Part shown: positions 6,908 through 15,459 of the stretch, piece after piece | Position numbering within the stretch: the stretch's first letter is position 1 | How the letters are laid out: every line of letters starts with the position of its first letter | Assembly: GCA_028718125.1 (NCBI GenBank) | Contig: JAQUMN010000036.1 | Coordinates: 1 to 37,631, forward strand | Direction of reading: 5' to 3' | DNA from: Kiritimatiellia bacterium | GTDB taxonomy: Bacteria > Verrucomicrobiota > Kiritimatiellia > JAAZAB01 | DNA length: 37,631 nucleotides | The notes under the pieces: model-generated | Databases searched by the model: none | Told to the model about the DNA's origin: nothing | Seen by the model: only the letters and a program-made list of their open reading frames with translations | Made by a program: the position numbers and the translations under genes

Positions 6908-9580
6908 GTGAAACAATTTTACGCCAGTATCATTTCTTTCCCCTTCTTAATAGGGGTCCTTTTATGCCAATCACCCGAAAGCATTCAAGCAGAAAGCGTG
7001 CTGCTGAGCGCAACACAAGACGCTTATGTTTATGAATCGTCCCCTAATAATAACTATGGCAATTTGGATACGCTGGCGGTGAATGGTGGTAGTGGGTCTG
7101 GGTTGCGGATGCGCTCGTATGTAAAATACAATCTGTCATCAATACCCAGCGGCAGTACGATAGACGGTGTATATTTTTGGATCTACTGTACACGTTGTTA
7201 TCCAGGCAGTGGCAGTTATCTTAACATGCAATTGCGGTCTGTCGGCGGTTCTTGGAGCGAGTCGAGTTTGAAATGGAATAATCAACCAGGCGTCAGCAGC
7301 ACATTAAGTCTAACTAAAAGTTTTAATAATTCGACTGGCTGGCATCGTTGGGAATCAACAGATTATCCGTCGCTGATTACCCTCGTTCAGAGATGGCTTG
7401 ATGGAGATGAATCGAATAATGGTTTCCTCCTCCGACTTGCCGACGAAAGCATTAACCCAGGAGACGCTTCTTGGCGGTCGAGTGAATATTCACTTTCGGA
7501 ATATGCGCCGTCATTATATGTCTATTATACGGTTGAAACTGATCCGCCTACGCCAAATCCGCCCACTTGGAGTCAAGCGCCACATGCGCATGGCCCTGAT
7601 TCTCTTCATATGGTGGCAACTACGGCATCGGACCCAAATGGTGTGGAGTATTATTTTCAAAGCTGGACAGAAGGGGGACACGACAGCGATGGATTTCAAG
7701 ACAGCCCGGAATATGTAGATACAGGATTAAATCCAGGTACATGGTATTACTATAAAATTATTGTTCGAGACAAGTCGCCAAATCAAAATCAAACCTCGGA
7801 CTCAGAATTCGGGATTGGCCTAACAAAAGCTGCCAAGCCTACGAATCCAAGTCCGGCGAATGACGCCACGGATCAGTCCATTGATACAGATATATCATGG
7901 TCAAATGGTGGGGGCGCTTCCAGTTATCGTGTGTATTTTGGTCCCGCCGGGAACATGACAGACAGGGGGGCACGAAGTGAAACGAGTTATGACCCTCCTG
8001 AAACATTGTCGTATGGCACAACGTACCAGTGGCGGATTGACGCCATGGATTCTGCGGAGAGGATAACGGAAGGCGATGTGTGGTCGTTCACGACGGAGGG
8101 TCAGCCGCCCCTCAAGCCTACGAGTCCAAGTCCGGCCAATGAGGCCACGAATCAGTCCGTCAATACGGATATCTCATGGATCGGGGGCGGGGCTTCCTGT
8201 CTTAATCTTGTTTATTTTGGCACGCCTGGAAACATGACGTATAGAGGACAACAGGGCGAAACAAGTTACGACCCCGGCACGTTGTTATATAACACAACGT
8301 ACCAGTGGCAGATTCAAGTCTACAATTACATTAGCGGGGCGTCGGCGATGGGAGATGTGTGGTCGTTTACGACACAGAGCGATCCGGCTACATTGCCCAT
8401 TATTTCCGTGACGCCAGCAAGCCTGAATTTTGACTCGGTGTTTGTGGGGTCAAGCGCATTAAACACGTTTACTGTGCAGAATATTGGCGGTGGCACCTTA
8501 TCCGGAAGCGCCAGCGTTTCTTCGCCCTTCAGCATCGTATCTGGCGGATCGTATAGCTTGAGTGCTGACCAGGCTCAGGTGGTTACGGTTCAATTCAGTC
8601 CGAGTTCGGAAGCAAGTTACAGTCAGAATATAACTTTTACTGGTGGCGATGGTGCGACACGAACAGTGACCGGAACCGGTGTTGATTTGCAATACACCAT
8701 TACGCCATCTGCCGGTTATGGAGGAACCATATCGCCGAATTCGCCGGTTACTGTAAATGCAGGCGGCAATCAGAATTTTACCGCATTACCAAGTTCCTGT
8801 CACAGAATTAGCACTTGGTATTTGGACGGAGGCATTGTGCAGAACGGCGGAAATAGCTACACGCTCCGCAATGTTCAAGCAAATCATACGGTGTCGGTCG
8901 CATTTAGTCAGAATGGTGTTGTGCCGTTGCCCCCGACAGATATCTCCGCCAGCGACGGAATTCATACCAATAAAGTCCGAATTACATGGAACGCCTCATC
9001 CGGCGCAACAAGCTACGAGGTATGGCGACGCGATGGAATTGTAGCCGCCACAAAAATCGTGGATACAAGCAACACGGAATATGACGATATATCTGTCGCG
9101 GATAATGTCACTTATTACTATATGATCAAAGCCAAGAATGATTATGGAGTGAGCGGCTTTAGCAGTTCTGATACAGGATATGCTTTGAATAATCTTATTA
9201 TAGAACCGAATATTCGGCTCAATAATTATTTCAACCAAGAAACGACTATGCGTCAGGGAGCGCCGTTATCGGTTGGTATCAGCCTGAATGCGAACAATGC
9301 CCTTGAAGCAGATTGGTGGGTGGTAGTTGAAGCGCCGTTTGGCTGGTATTATTATAACGCTTATAATGGAGAATGGTACCCCACTGACCACGTAACATAT
9401 CAAGGTCCCTTGTTCAGTTTCGGCAGTATTTTCTTTCCTCATGAGATATTGAATATTGATACTGCATGGCTTCCAACAGGAATTTATGTCTTTTATTTTG
9501 GCGTGGATACTGACAAAAACGGCCAAATAAATATGGATGTAATGCACTATGGCTGGACAGTATTGCATATTACAAATTAG
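6908..9580 (+). CDS. Secreted multidomain surface protein (DNRLRE, Fn3-like, choice-of-anchor D, InlB-like repeat, Fn3)
   Basis: 890 aa, GTG start with GGAGG at 6896-6900. In order: signal peptide (1 to about 29, hydrophobic core then IQAES); DNRLRE domain (about 30-210, with SATQDAYVYES and RSYVKYNLSSIPSGS); a linker domain; two Fn3/Ig-like tandem repeats (about 310-490, each with SPSPAN, YFG and GDVWSFTT); a choice-of-anchor D/ASH domain (about 500-600, ISVTPASLNFDSVFVG); a divergent InlB-B-like repeat (about 600-680); a true Fn3 (about 680-765); and a C-terminal beta domain ending in YFGVDTDKNG. No sortase, PEP-CTERM or membrane anchor is seen at the C-terminus. It is probably exported and adhesive or structural. 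Its GC content seems lower than its neighbours'. It follows the recombinase by 28 bp. Confidence 0.88.
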   Translation: MKQFYASIISFPFLIGVLLCQSPESIQAESVLLSATQDAYVYESSPNNNYGNLDTLAVNGGSGSGLRMRSYVKYNLSSIPSGSTIDGVYFWIYCTRCYPGSGSYLNMQLRSVGGSWSESSLKWNNQPGVSSTLSLTKSFNNSTGWHRWESTDYPSLITLVQRWLDGDESNNGFLLRLADESINPGDASWRSSEYSLSEYAPSLYVYYTVETDPPTPNPPTWSQAPHAHGPDSLHMVATTASDPNGVEYYFQSWTEGGHDSDGFQDSPEYVDTGLNPGTWYYYKIIVRDKSPNQNQTSDSEFGIGLTKAAKPTNPSPANDATDQSIDTDISWSNGGGASSYRVYFGPAGNMTDRGARSETSYDPPETLSYGTTYQWRIDAMDSAERITEGDVWSFTTEGQPPLKPTSPSPANEATNQSVNTDISWIGGGASCLNLVYFGTPGNMTYRGQQGETSYDPGTLLYNTTYQWQIQVYNYISGASAMGDVWSFTTQSDPATLPIISVTPASLNFDSVFVGSSALNTFTVQNIGGGTLSGSASVSSPFSIVSGGSYSLSADQAQVVTVQFSPSSEASYSQNITFTGGDGATRTVTGTGVDLQYTITPSAGYGGTISPNSPVTVNAGGNQNFTALPSSCHRISTWYLDGGIVQNGGNSYTLRNVQANHTVSVAFSQNGVVPLPPTDISASDGIHTNKVRITWNASSGATSYEVWRRDGIVAATKIVDTSNTEYDDISVADNVTYYYMIKAKNDYGVSGFSSSDTGYALNNLIIEPNIRLNNYFNQETTMRQGAPLSVGISLNANNALEADWWVVVEAPFGWYYYNAYNGEWYPTDHVTYQGPLFSFGSIFFPHEILNIDTAWLPTGIYVFYFGVDTDKNGQINMDVMHYGWTVLHITN
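7835..8373 (+). repeat. Tandem duplication encoding two Fn3-like repeats
   Basis: Two copies start at 7835 and 8114, with a period of about 279 bp. Both open with AAGCCTACGA-TCCAAGTCCGGC and end at TGTGGTCGTT. At the protein level each has SPSPAN(D/E)AT, TDISW, GNMT, TSYDP, TTYQW and GDVWSFTT. Their divergence shows this is an old domain duplication rather than a sequencing artefact. Confidence 0.85.
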
Positions 9581-9648
9581 GATGTAACTGATGGCAACGA
9601 CCGTCTTGTTCTAAAGAATTTATCGGCGTTGACGTCCATAGACCGAAA

Positions 9649-9682
9649 GGTTTATTAACCCCCTTTCCGTCATATATGTATA
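9649..9682 (+). promoter_or_regulatory. TATA-like promoter region upstream of the 9701 gene
   Basis: GGTTTATTAAC (9649-9659) preceded by CCGAAA resembles an archaeal BRE/TATA box. A second TATA-like word, TATATGTATA (9673-9682), is centred 24 bp before the ATG at 9701. No Shine-Dalgarno site precedes that ATG. Confidence 0.4.
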
Positions 9683-9700
9683 CCACTGCGTAATGACAAC

Positions 9701-10255
9701 ATGATGAGCCAATATAACTTTACGACGGATCAAGGATGGCGGGTGACTGAGTATCGCCCATTCAGCGCAAGCTATGCCGTGCTGTATTCGCCGTGCATGC
9801 CATATTTACAGCCGGAGGTCGAAAAGACGCTGAGCGAAAGTTCGGGCACTGACAATATGCTGGCCACGCTAACCAGCCAGCAACTCAAGTTTAGCTACTT
9901 CTCTAAGGATGTGCTCCGTCAATTGCTGGAGGAACGGGTTGCCATTCGAAACCGGAACCGATCTTCGATCCTTGGCCGTCTAAGCGATGTTTCCGGCGAA
10001 ATTTATGGGGCATCAGTGATCCGAACACCGGACGCCAACAAACAGAAACAGAACTTGGAAAAGACCAGACTGGACCTTGAACGACAGCTTAGGGAAGAAG
10101 ATGTCACCCTCTGGAGGGATTCACTTGAATTAAGACGTGAACTCATCCTGGCCGACAAAACCTACACAGGTACCAAGTTCAGGCAGGAGCTTATGACCGC
10201 ATTTCCACCTATCGATGACAATAAAGGACAAGGCGACGCAGCTCTTTCAGGATAG
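9701..10255 (+). CDS. Unknown protein coupled to the HerA-type ATPase
   Basis: 184 aa, starting at one of two adjacent ATGs (9701 or 9704). I do not recognise a family. The first 50 residues look beta-rich (WRVTEYRPFSASYAVLYSPC); residues 75-165 are long charged helices with coiled-coil character (KQKQNLEKTRLDLERQLREED). There is no signal peptide or metal motif. Its last 41 bp overlap the start of the HerA-like ATPase gene in another frame, which implies translational coupling and a shared complex (inference). A NurA-type nuclease, the usual HerA partner, cannot be recognised here. Confidence 0.65.
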   Translation: MMSQYNFTTDQGWRVTEYRPFSASYAVLYSPCMPYLQPEVEKTLSESSGTDNMLATLTSQQLKFSYFSKDVLRQLLEERVAIRNRNRSSILGRLSDVSGEIYGASVIRTPDANKQKQNLEKTRLDLERQLREEDVTLWRDSLELRRELILADKTYTGTKFRQELMTAFPPIDDNKGQGDAALSG

Positions 10256-11879
10256 ATGTCGGGCGCTCCGTCCTATTCTCGGCCAGCAGGCGGACGATTT
10301 TTGGACAGCATACCTCTTCCAGGACGAGGAAGGCAGAGAAGAACTTGAGGAACAGCTAAATCTCATCGTAAACGCCAATCTCAACAGGGATGTCCAGAAC
10401 ACCACCCCCATTTTCCATCCGCCCACTCAGCAGGAAGCCCAAGGCGATATTTTCATGGGCTGGGTGCATTACAACGGAAAAGATTTGTGTCCTTTCGGTC
10501 TTCACCCTCTGGAGCTTGCGCAACATACGTCGCTTGTGGGGCGTACAGGAAGCGGAAAATCGAACGCAGGCTACCTCATGGCCATGAATCTAACCAAAGC
10601 AGGGATTCCCTGGCTCTGTCTTGACTGGAAACAGTCCTGGCGTCGGCTCAAAAACCTTCCGGAATTTCAGGGATTGCGCGTGTATACAATCGGTCGTGAT
10701 ATTGCCCCACTCCGGATAAATCCACTGATTCCGCCAAAATGCATTGATCCCAAGCAGCATCTGAAGGCGCTGGTCGCGGTTATAAACGCAGCGTATTTTT
10801 GCGGGGCCGGAGTTGAATATTTACTGACCTCAGTCTTGGACGAACTCTACCAGAAGCACGGTGTGTATGACGGCCAGGTTAAGCGTTACCCAACATTCCG
10901 GGACGTGCTGACAGTGCTGAAAACCATCCCCGCAACCGGCAGGGTCAGCCTGTGGTTATCCTCAGCCATCAGGGCTGTGCATTCCCTGTGTTTTGGCGCC
11001 ATGGACAGTATCGTCAATTCCGGGTCCAACGTGATCATGGACGAATTGTTGTCCCAGCCAACCGTCCTGGAGCTTGAAGCCCTTAGTCACGCAGACAAGC
11101 TGTTTTTCTCCGAAATGCTGATGCTTCAGATATATTCACATCGGATGGTCAAGAACGAGAGGAATCAGATCAAGCATATCCTAATCATTGAAGAGGCCCA
11201 CCATCTTCTATCACGCCTTTCCCAACGTTCCGGCCAGCCGGCATCCATCGTCGAGGTCATCTTCCGGGAAATTCGAGAAATGTCGGAAGGGATCGTTTTT
11301 CTCGACCAGATGCCGTCAGAAATCAGCAAGACGGCGCTGGCCAACACCTACACAACCATATCCATGAATCTAAAGGGCAAGCAGGACGTGACGACGATCA
11401 GCGCCGCCATGCTCTTGCAGGAAGAACAGCCTTTGGCGCTCGGTACTATGGAAATCGGTAAGGCTATTGTGAAGTTACAGGGCAGAATTAAGGAACCATT
11501 TATGATCCGGGTGCCGGAGATCAAGATCCCGGCCGTTCCGGTCACGGATGAAATCATCCAGCAAGCTATGATGCCACTTATTCGGTCAGCCGAACCACCA
11601 GTAGAGGCCGACAAAAACCTACCTTTAAAACTAACGGGGTCTGAAATGGCATTCCTGAAGGACGTTGCCCTCGTCCCGGATTCCGGGGTTGTTGCCAGAT
11701 ATACCCGGCTGGGACTTTCAGGCCGGCAGGGGGATAAGGCGAAGCGTAGCCTGATTGACCTGGACTTGATTGAGGAAGCTGACAAATTGACTTCGTGTGG
11801 CCGAACCAAGGTTATTCGACTCACCGAATCCGGCAAACACCTTCTTGAGAGCATGACCTCCGGTCTACAGGCCGGATGA
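10215..11879 (+). CDS. HerA/DUF87-type ATPase with C-terminal winged helix
   Basis: 554 aa. Walker A is GRTGSGKS (109-116) with the SLVGRTGSGKSN context of HerA/FtsK-class hexameric DNA translocases; Walker B is ILIIEEAHHLL (about 323-333). An ALANTYTTISMNLKGKQD segment is typical of the sensor region. The last 80 residues (from LTGSEMAFLKD) form a winged-helix-like domain ending in VIRLTESGKHLL. Relatives are frequent in archaea and archaeal mobile elements as well as in bacterial defence loci. The start at 10215 lies inside the preceding gene. It is probably a DNA-translocating motor; its partner and target are unknown. Confidence 0.85.
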   Translation: MTIKDKATQLFQDRCRALRPILGQQADDFWTAYLFQDEEGREELEEQLNLIVNANLNRDVQNTTPIFHPPTQQEAQGDIFMGWVHYNGKDLCPFGLHPLELAQHTSLVGRTGSGKSNAGYLMAMNLTKAGIPWLCLDWKQSWRRLKNLPEFQGLRVYTIGRDIAPLRINPLIPPKCIDPKQHLKALVAVINAAYFCGAGVEYLLTSVLDELYQKHGVYDGQVKRYPTFRDVLTVLKTIPATGRVSLWLSSAIRAVHSLCFGAMDSIVNSGSNVIMDELLSQPTVLELEALSHADKLFFSEMLMLQIYSHRMVKNERNQIKHILIIEEAHHLLSRLSQRSGQPASIVEVIFREIREMSEGIVFLDQMPSEISKTALANTYTTISMNLKGKQDVTTISAAMLLQEEQPLALGTMEIGKAIVKLQGRIKEPFMIRVPEIKIPAVPVTDEIIQQAMMPLIRSAEPPVEADKNLPLKLTGSEMAFLKDVALVPDSGVVARYTRLGLSGRQGDKAKRSLIDLDLIEEADKLTSCGRTKVIRLTESGKHLLESMTSGLQAG

Positions 11880-11966
11880 GAACAGAGAGTGCATTGTTCA
11901 CGTCGGCAATTGCCAGCGATCTTCAGATTCCATTCGCTTGTTACCACTAACAACAAACAACAAAAA

Positions 11967-11976
11967 GTTTATAAAG
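11967..11976 (+). promoter_or_regulatory. TATA-like box in the 11880-12105 gap
   Basis: GTTTATAAAG after CAAAAA is a strong archaeal TATA look-alike. A start near 11998 would give a leader of about 108 nt for the 12106 gene; a 30-codon frame at 12006-12098 lies within it but has no recognisable features. Confidence 0.35.
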
Positions 11977-12070
11977 AAAAAGAAAGAAGAAGGTTCCCAT
12001 ACGGCATGCCCCGTATACCGACCGGCCGGAAACTGCGCCACGCATTCACTTCACTCTCTAATTGCTTGTG

Positions 12071-12099
12071 TTGTCTTCCATTCATCGGTCGGCTATAAT
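12071..12099 (+). promoter_or_regulatory. Sigma-70-type promoter giving a leaderless message
   Basis: TTGTCT (12071-12076), a 17-bp spacer, then the perfect -10 hexamer TATAAT (12094-12099). The predicted start point coincides with the ATG at 12106, and no ribosome-binding site is present. Confidence 0.6.
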
Positions 12100-12105
12100 C
12101 ACCTA

Positions 12106-12954
12106 ATGATGACAAAATACCCATCTATAGCGCAATGCATGTTATGCCGACGTGAGCCGGCGACAGAAGTAGGACATATCATTCCACAATTTGTCTACCG
12201 TTACATGATCAAAACAAGTCCTACCGGCTTTATGAGGGGGTTAGATAATCCCAACCTCCGCATGCAAGACGGACGTAAGTATCCATTTCTCTGCCCAACC
12301 TGTGAGGATAAATTCAGCCGTGATGAAAAGTTGTTTGCACAGCATTTCTTTCATCCCATCCATACCGATTTAGAATCTACCCACTCCGGCCAAAAACTTG
12401 ACTATGGAACTTGGCTAATTCGCTTCTGCGTATCGGTGTCTTGGCGAAGTCTGTTAGACCTTATTGTCGTCCAGCATCCGGGTGGAATATTGCCGCACGG
12501 TGACACACCCGCGGCCATGAATGCGCTTGAAATCTGGAGGCAGTTTCTTGCCGGGGAAACGCATGATATCAATCAATTCCACCAGCACGTTTTCATTCTT
12601 TTTGAACCAGCTCGCATGACAGGAATTTCGAATACGCACGATCTTGTTATTTATTTTGCCCGTGCGGTAACTCATACGATGTTTCATAGTAGCACCGAAT
12701 CCTACATTTTCACCAAGCTCGGCCGCGTTGTAATTATTGGCACAATCAAAGATTTTGTTTGCGGCTGGAAAGGAACCAACATTTCTCTCGGCAGCAGTAG
12801 TTATGATTTCGGTGACAAGGAAGTTTCTGGAGTGCTATTCAAATGGATGCAAGAGGATATTCTCCGCATGCCGTCTGCACGCGCAAATATCTCGCCACGC
12901 CAAACAGCAGTAATTGAAGCAGCAATCAAAAAATATTTCCGCCGCAATATTTGA
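12106..12954 (+). CDS. Conserved zinc-binding HNH-like protein of unknown function
   Basis: 282 aa from the first of two adjacent ATGs; the frame is open upstream to 11938 but has no start with a ribosome site. Residues 11-70 have an HNH-like treble-clef pattern: CMLC (Cys11, Cys14), GHIIP (His24) and CPTCEDKFS (Cys63, Cys66). The order C-C, HIIP, RMQDG, C-C-E-FS is a layout I recall from a widespread uncharacterised bacterial family. The remaining 200 residues are alpha/beta and unrecognised. A second histidine of the nuclease site is not obvious, so nuclease activity is uncertain. The gene is convergent with the Orc1/Cdc6-like gene, with a 15-bp gap. Confidence 0.7.
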   Translation: MMTKYPSIAQCMLCRREPATEVGHIIPQFVYRYMIKTSPTGFMRGLDNPNLRMQDGRKYPFLCPTCEDKFSRDEKLFAQHFFHPIHTDLESTHSGQKLDYGTWLIRFCVSVSWRSLLDLIVVQHPGGILPHGDTPAAMNALEIWRQFLAGETHDINQFHQHVFILFEPARMTGISNTHDLVIYFARAVTHTMFHSSTESYIFTKLGRVVIIGTIKDFVCGWKGTNISLGSSSYDFGDKEVSGVLFKWMQEDILRMPSARANISPRQTAVIEAAIKKYFRRNI

Positions 12955-12969
12955 ATAATTCTCGATTCA

Positions 12970-14067
12970 TCACTGGAACCGCTGGGCAAATACAGCGTTC
13001 AGTTCATCCGGAGAAACCAGCGGCTCGATTCGGTTTGTGAAGGTTCGGTCTACCTTGGCCGACACCATAAGGATAAGGCCGAGCGAGGCCAGATACCCGA
13101 GCGTTGAGTAGAATTGCGTATAACCGTAGGGCTCTTCCTTGTAGTTCCGGCTCAAATCGACATAGTGCTGGTATACAGTCTTGACCAGTCGGGTCGGTTC
13201 TTCTTGAGCCGCTTTCAAAATCAACAGCGCTTTCTCGTTCGTGTCAGCCAGGACATCCTTTATGATGTCTTCCCGTGCCTTGCTAAAACATTCCTCCACT
13301 GTGCCGGCCTCGTTCGTAGCGGCATACAGAAGCGCTTTAATCCCAACACGCACGTCGCTGTTTGTGTTTTTAGCGGTCATGGCGGCAATTTCTTCGATCA
13401 ATCCCGGCTCAACCACCTTCAGTCCGGTTTCGGCCCGATCTTTTAGGATGTCCAGAATTTCCTGGGCAGAATATGTCCGGAAGGGGATGACCTCTGGCTG
13501 GAGCGATGACCTGGTGCTTTCATCCAGGTTCTTCAGGTACCGGTGGTTATTGCTGAGCAGGACAACCAGGTATCGTTTCGGACTCCGACTCAAGAAATAG
13601 AGGATATCGCGGCGTGAATCTTTTTCGCCAAGCATGTCGCTTTCATCCAGGACGATAACGGCCGGGCTGGGGATTTCCCTTTCAAACCGCTCACAGAGTT
13701 CCGAATAGGCATAGCCACGTGGTTTTGTCTTCAGCAGGGCGGCCAAGGCCTTGAAACTGGAATTATGAACCCGGCAGTTGATCCCAAAGAATGGAAGTCT
13801 CACTTTATCTGCAAACGCCCGTTCCAAATACCGGAACGTCAGTGTTTTGCCGCATCCACGGGCGCCGAACACGGCCATGTGTCGGGGAATCCCGCTGTTT
13901 TGATAACGTACAAGGCAATCAACGATTCGCTTCACTTCCGGCCGGATGACCGGCCGCTCCGGGATGTGGTCGAAACTGAATACTCGGAAATCCTTTACAC
14001 TGGACGCGACGCGTTCAGCCTCCTTACGCGATTGTTCGATGTACGCAATTAAATCTTCCTGTCCCAT
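12970..14067 (-). CDS. Orc1/Cdc6-like AAA+ ATPase
   Basis: 365 aa. N-terminal AAA+ domain: Walker A GARGCGKT (about 77-84), Walker B VIVLDESDML (about 138-147), sensor-1 LVVLLSNNH, and an arginine-finger-like STRSSLQPEVIPF segment (compare SRLxPxxxxFxPY of Orc1/Cdc6). A lid domain follows (EILDILKDRAE, then SDVRVGIKALLYAATNEA, matching the DVRxALxLLxxA signature). The C-terminal winged helix (about 290-360) has LSRNYKEEPYGYTQFYSTLGYLASLGLI. This is the domain order of archaeal replication initiators, unusual for a bacterial genome. It may initiate replication of an element or serve a defence or DNA-maintenance role. GGGAGG abuts the ATG. Confidence 0.85.
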   Translation of the reverse strand: MGQEDLIAYIEQSRKEAERVASSVKDFRVFSFDHIPERPVIRPEVKRIVDCLVRYQNSGIPRHMAVFGARGCGKTLTFRYLERAFADKVRLPFFGINCRVHNSSFKALAALLKTKPRGYAYSELCERFEREIPSPAVIVLDESDMLGEKDSRRDILYFLSRSPKRYLVVLLSNNHRYLKNLDESTRSSLQPEVIPFRTYSAQEILDILKDRAETGLKVVEPGLIEEIAAMTAKNTNSDVRVGIKALLYAATNEAGTVEECFSKAREDIIKDVLADTNEKALLILKAAQEEPTRLVKTVYQHYVDLSRNYKEEPYGYTQFYSTLGYLASLGLILMVSAKVDRTFTNRIEPLVSPDELNAVFAQRFQ

Positions 14068-14110
14068 CCTCCCTTTTCACACATGCACTCCTTGCTTCAA
14101 CCAATGTGCT

Positions 14111-14123
14111 TGAGTATAAAAAG
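14111..14123 (-). promoter_or_regulatory. TATA-like promoter of the Orc1/Cdc6-like gene
   Basis: On the minus strand CTTTTTATACTCA is centred about 50 bp upstream of the ATG at 14067, so a start about 26 bp on would leave a 24-nt leader containing GGGAGG. The same bases on the plus strand (GTATAAAAAG) could serve the divergent gene at 14205. Confidence 0.35.
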
Positions 14124-14204
14124 ATTGTGGTCAGCATAATTTTCCACGTGACGCATTATTTCTATTGACCCAGTCTGGTAATCGCTTCAAAAGGACACCC
14201 GTGA

Positions 14205-15371
14205 ATGAATGACTCACTTTCCGTTGAGCAAACCAAAGAGCTGAAAGCATTATGCCGCGCAGGCAGGTTGTATGAAATAGAGAAGCGTGCTTCCCAGTGG
14301 GGTACGCTGACACCACATCCAGAAGTCCGTCGTACACCACTTGATGTCGCCATGGAAACTGGATTCCACAGCCTGATCGAATTATTCATCTGCCACACGA
14401 CTGACACGACCGTGAAGAATCACGCGCTTGAACAGGCGGTCAGAAGATCACGATTCGACGTCGTGCAGATGCTCGTGGATCACGGCGCCGATCCGTTGTC
14501 AGTGACATTCGAAGATGTGTTGTGTTCCTATCAGCCTGATATGGCTCGCTACTTTATGGCCAGAAATGCCGACCTTATAACTGGCAATCCTTTCACCACT
14601 GCGTTTCGACATAAAGTAAGGCCGGCTCTGGGCGTGTATCTTGACTCTTTGCGCCAGTTTCCCGCTCGGAAAGACGCGCTTCAGCAGCAACTCGATATGG
14701 CACTTGCCTACCACTGTGCCGAAGGCTCCATGAAATGGGTCAGCCTGCTGATGTGGGCGGGCGGGAATCCTCTCTCGAACGTTCCAGATATTGAGTACCC
14801 AAAATACATGGGTGATCCTGAGATGTGGCACACCGGTGCCGAGGTTGCCGCATCACGCGGACATTTAGATGTGATCAAAAAGATCAGCGTTGATGCGCGC
14901 AACAAATTGTGGCAAAGAGCTCTCTACAGGGCTTCATCATCGGGCCATTCTCAGATCGCAGGATTCATTCTTGATGCTGGCGTTTCGCCGAATGATATGT
15001 CGAATGGCGGAAGTTCTGCATTGGATGCTGCAATTAGACATGTCGGCTGGGGTGCCAGCCTGTCTAGAATATTCCCCGGCCGAGACACTGCCGGGGAAGG
15101 AATCAGCACGATCAAAGTGCTTGTTGAGCATGGAGCCCGATGGCAACCAGAAACTCCCAGTGATGTATCCACCGCCAGACGTTTCCTTTATGCTGTGAGT
15201 AAGTATTACATTGTCGAGGTGATCAGCTTATTGGCCAAGCACAAGGCCTGTGACAACGATTTGTTTCTCCGGTTTATCTCAACTCCCAAGATGACCGAAT
15301 GTCTCGGGGGAAAGGAAGAAATTGAGAAACTCCTCCGGCGCGCAAACAAACGCAATACGAATCGTAAATGA
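14205..15371 (+). CDS. Ankyrin-repeat-type protein
   Basis: 388 aa with degenerate ankyrin repeats: TPLDVAMETGFHSLIELFICH (about 46-66), ALEQAVRRSRFDVVQMLVDHGADP (about 76-99), EVAASRGHLDVIKKI (about 210-224), ALYRASSSGHSQIAGFILDAGVSPN (about 234-258), SALDAAIRHVGWG and STIKVLVEHGARW. AAAAGGA lies nine bases before the ATG. There is no signal peptide or membrane segment, so it is probably a cytoplasmic protein-binding scaffold. It stands just upstream of the CBASS locus on the same strand, but the next gene has its own promoter, so membership in the defence system is unproven. Confidence 0.8.
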   Translation: MNDSLSVEQTKELKALCRAGRLYEIEKRASQWGTLTPHPEVRRTPLDVAMETGFHSLIELFICHTTDTTVKNHALEQAVRRSRFDVVQMLVDHGADPLSVTFEDVLCSYQPDMARYFMARNADLITGNPFTTAFRHKVRPALGVYLDSLRQFPARKDALQQQLDMALAYHCAEGSMKWVSLLMWAGGNPLSNVPDIEYPKYMGDPEMWHTGAEVAASRGHLDVIKKISVDARNKLWQRALYRASSSGHSQIAGFILDAGVSPNDMSNGGSSALDAAIRHVGWGASLSRIFPGRDTAGEGISTIKVLVEHGARWQPETPSDVSTARRFLYAVSKYYIVEVISLLAKHKACDNDLFLRFISTPKMTECLGGKEEIEKLLRRANKRNTNRK

Positions 15372-15424
15372 CCCAAGTAATCTTACGGGAGCCCACCCGC
15401 TATTATCATCGGATCGAAAAAGAA

Positions 15425-15457
15425 TTGACATTTAATATCAGCCAGCGTAAGCTTACG
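15425..15457 (+). promoter_or_regulatory. Promoter of the capH/capP-like pair with palindromic operator
   Basis: A consensus -35 TTGACA (15425-15430), 17-bp spacer and TAAGCT (15448-15453). The perfect 12-bp palindrome CGTAAGCTTACG (15446-15457) covers the -10 box and ends just before the ATG at 15460. Its half-site GTAAGC recurs at the CBASS promoter (16557-16576), as expected for the XRE protein's operator. Confidence 0.7.
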
Positions 15458-15459
15458 GC

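Noticed and set aside
12006..12098. 30-codon frame behind the TATA-like box at 11967
   Set aside because: No recognisable motif, no ribosome site, and it ends on top of the next gene's promoter.
11938..12105. Extended N-terminus for the HNH-like protein
   Set aside because: The added 56 residues are low-complexity at first and unlike the family, which begins just before the first CxxC; the promoter lies inside this stretch.
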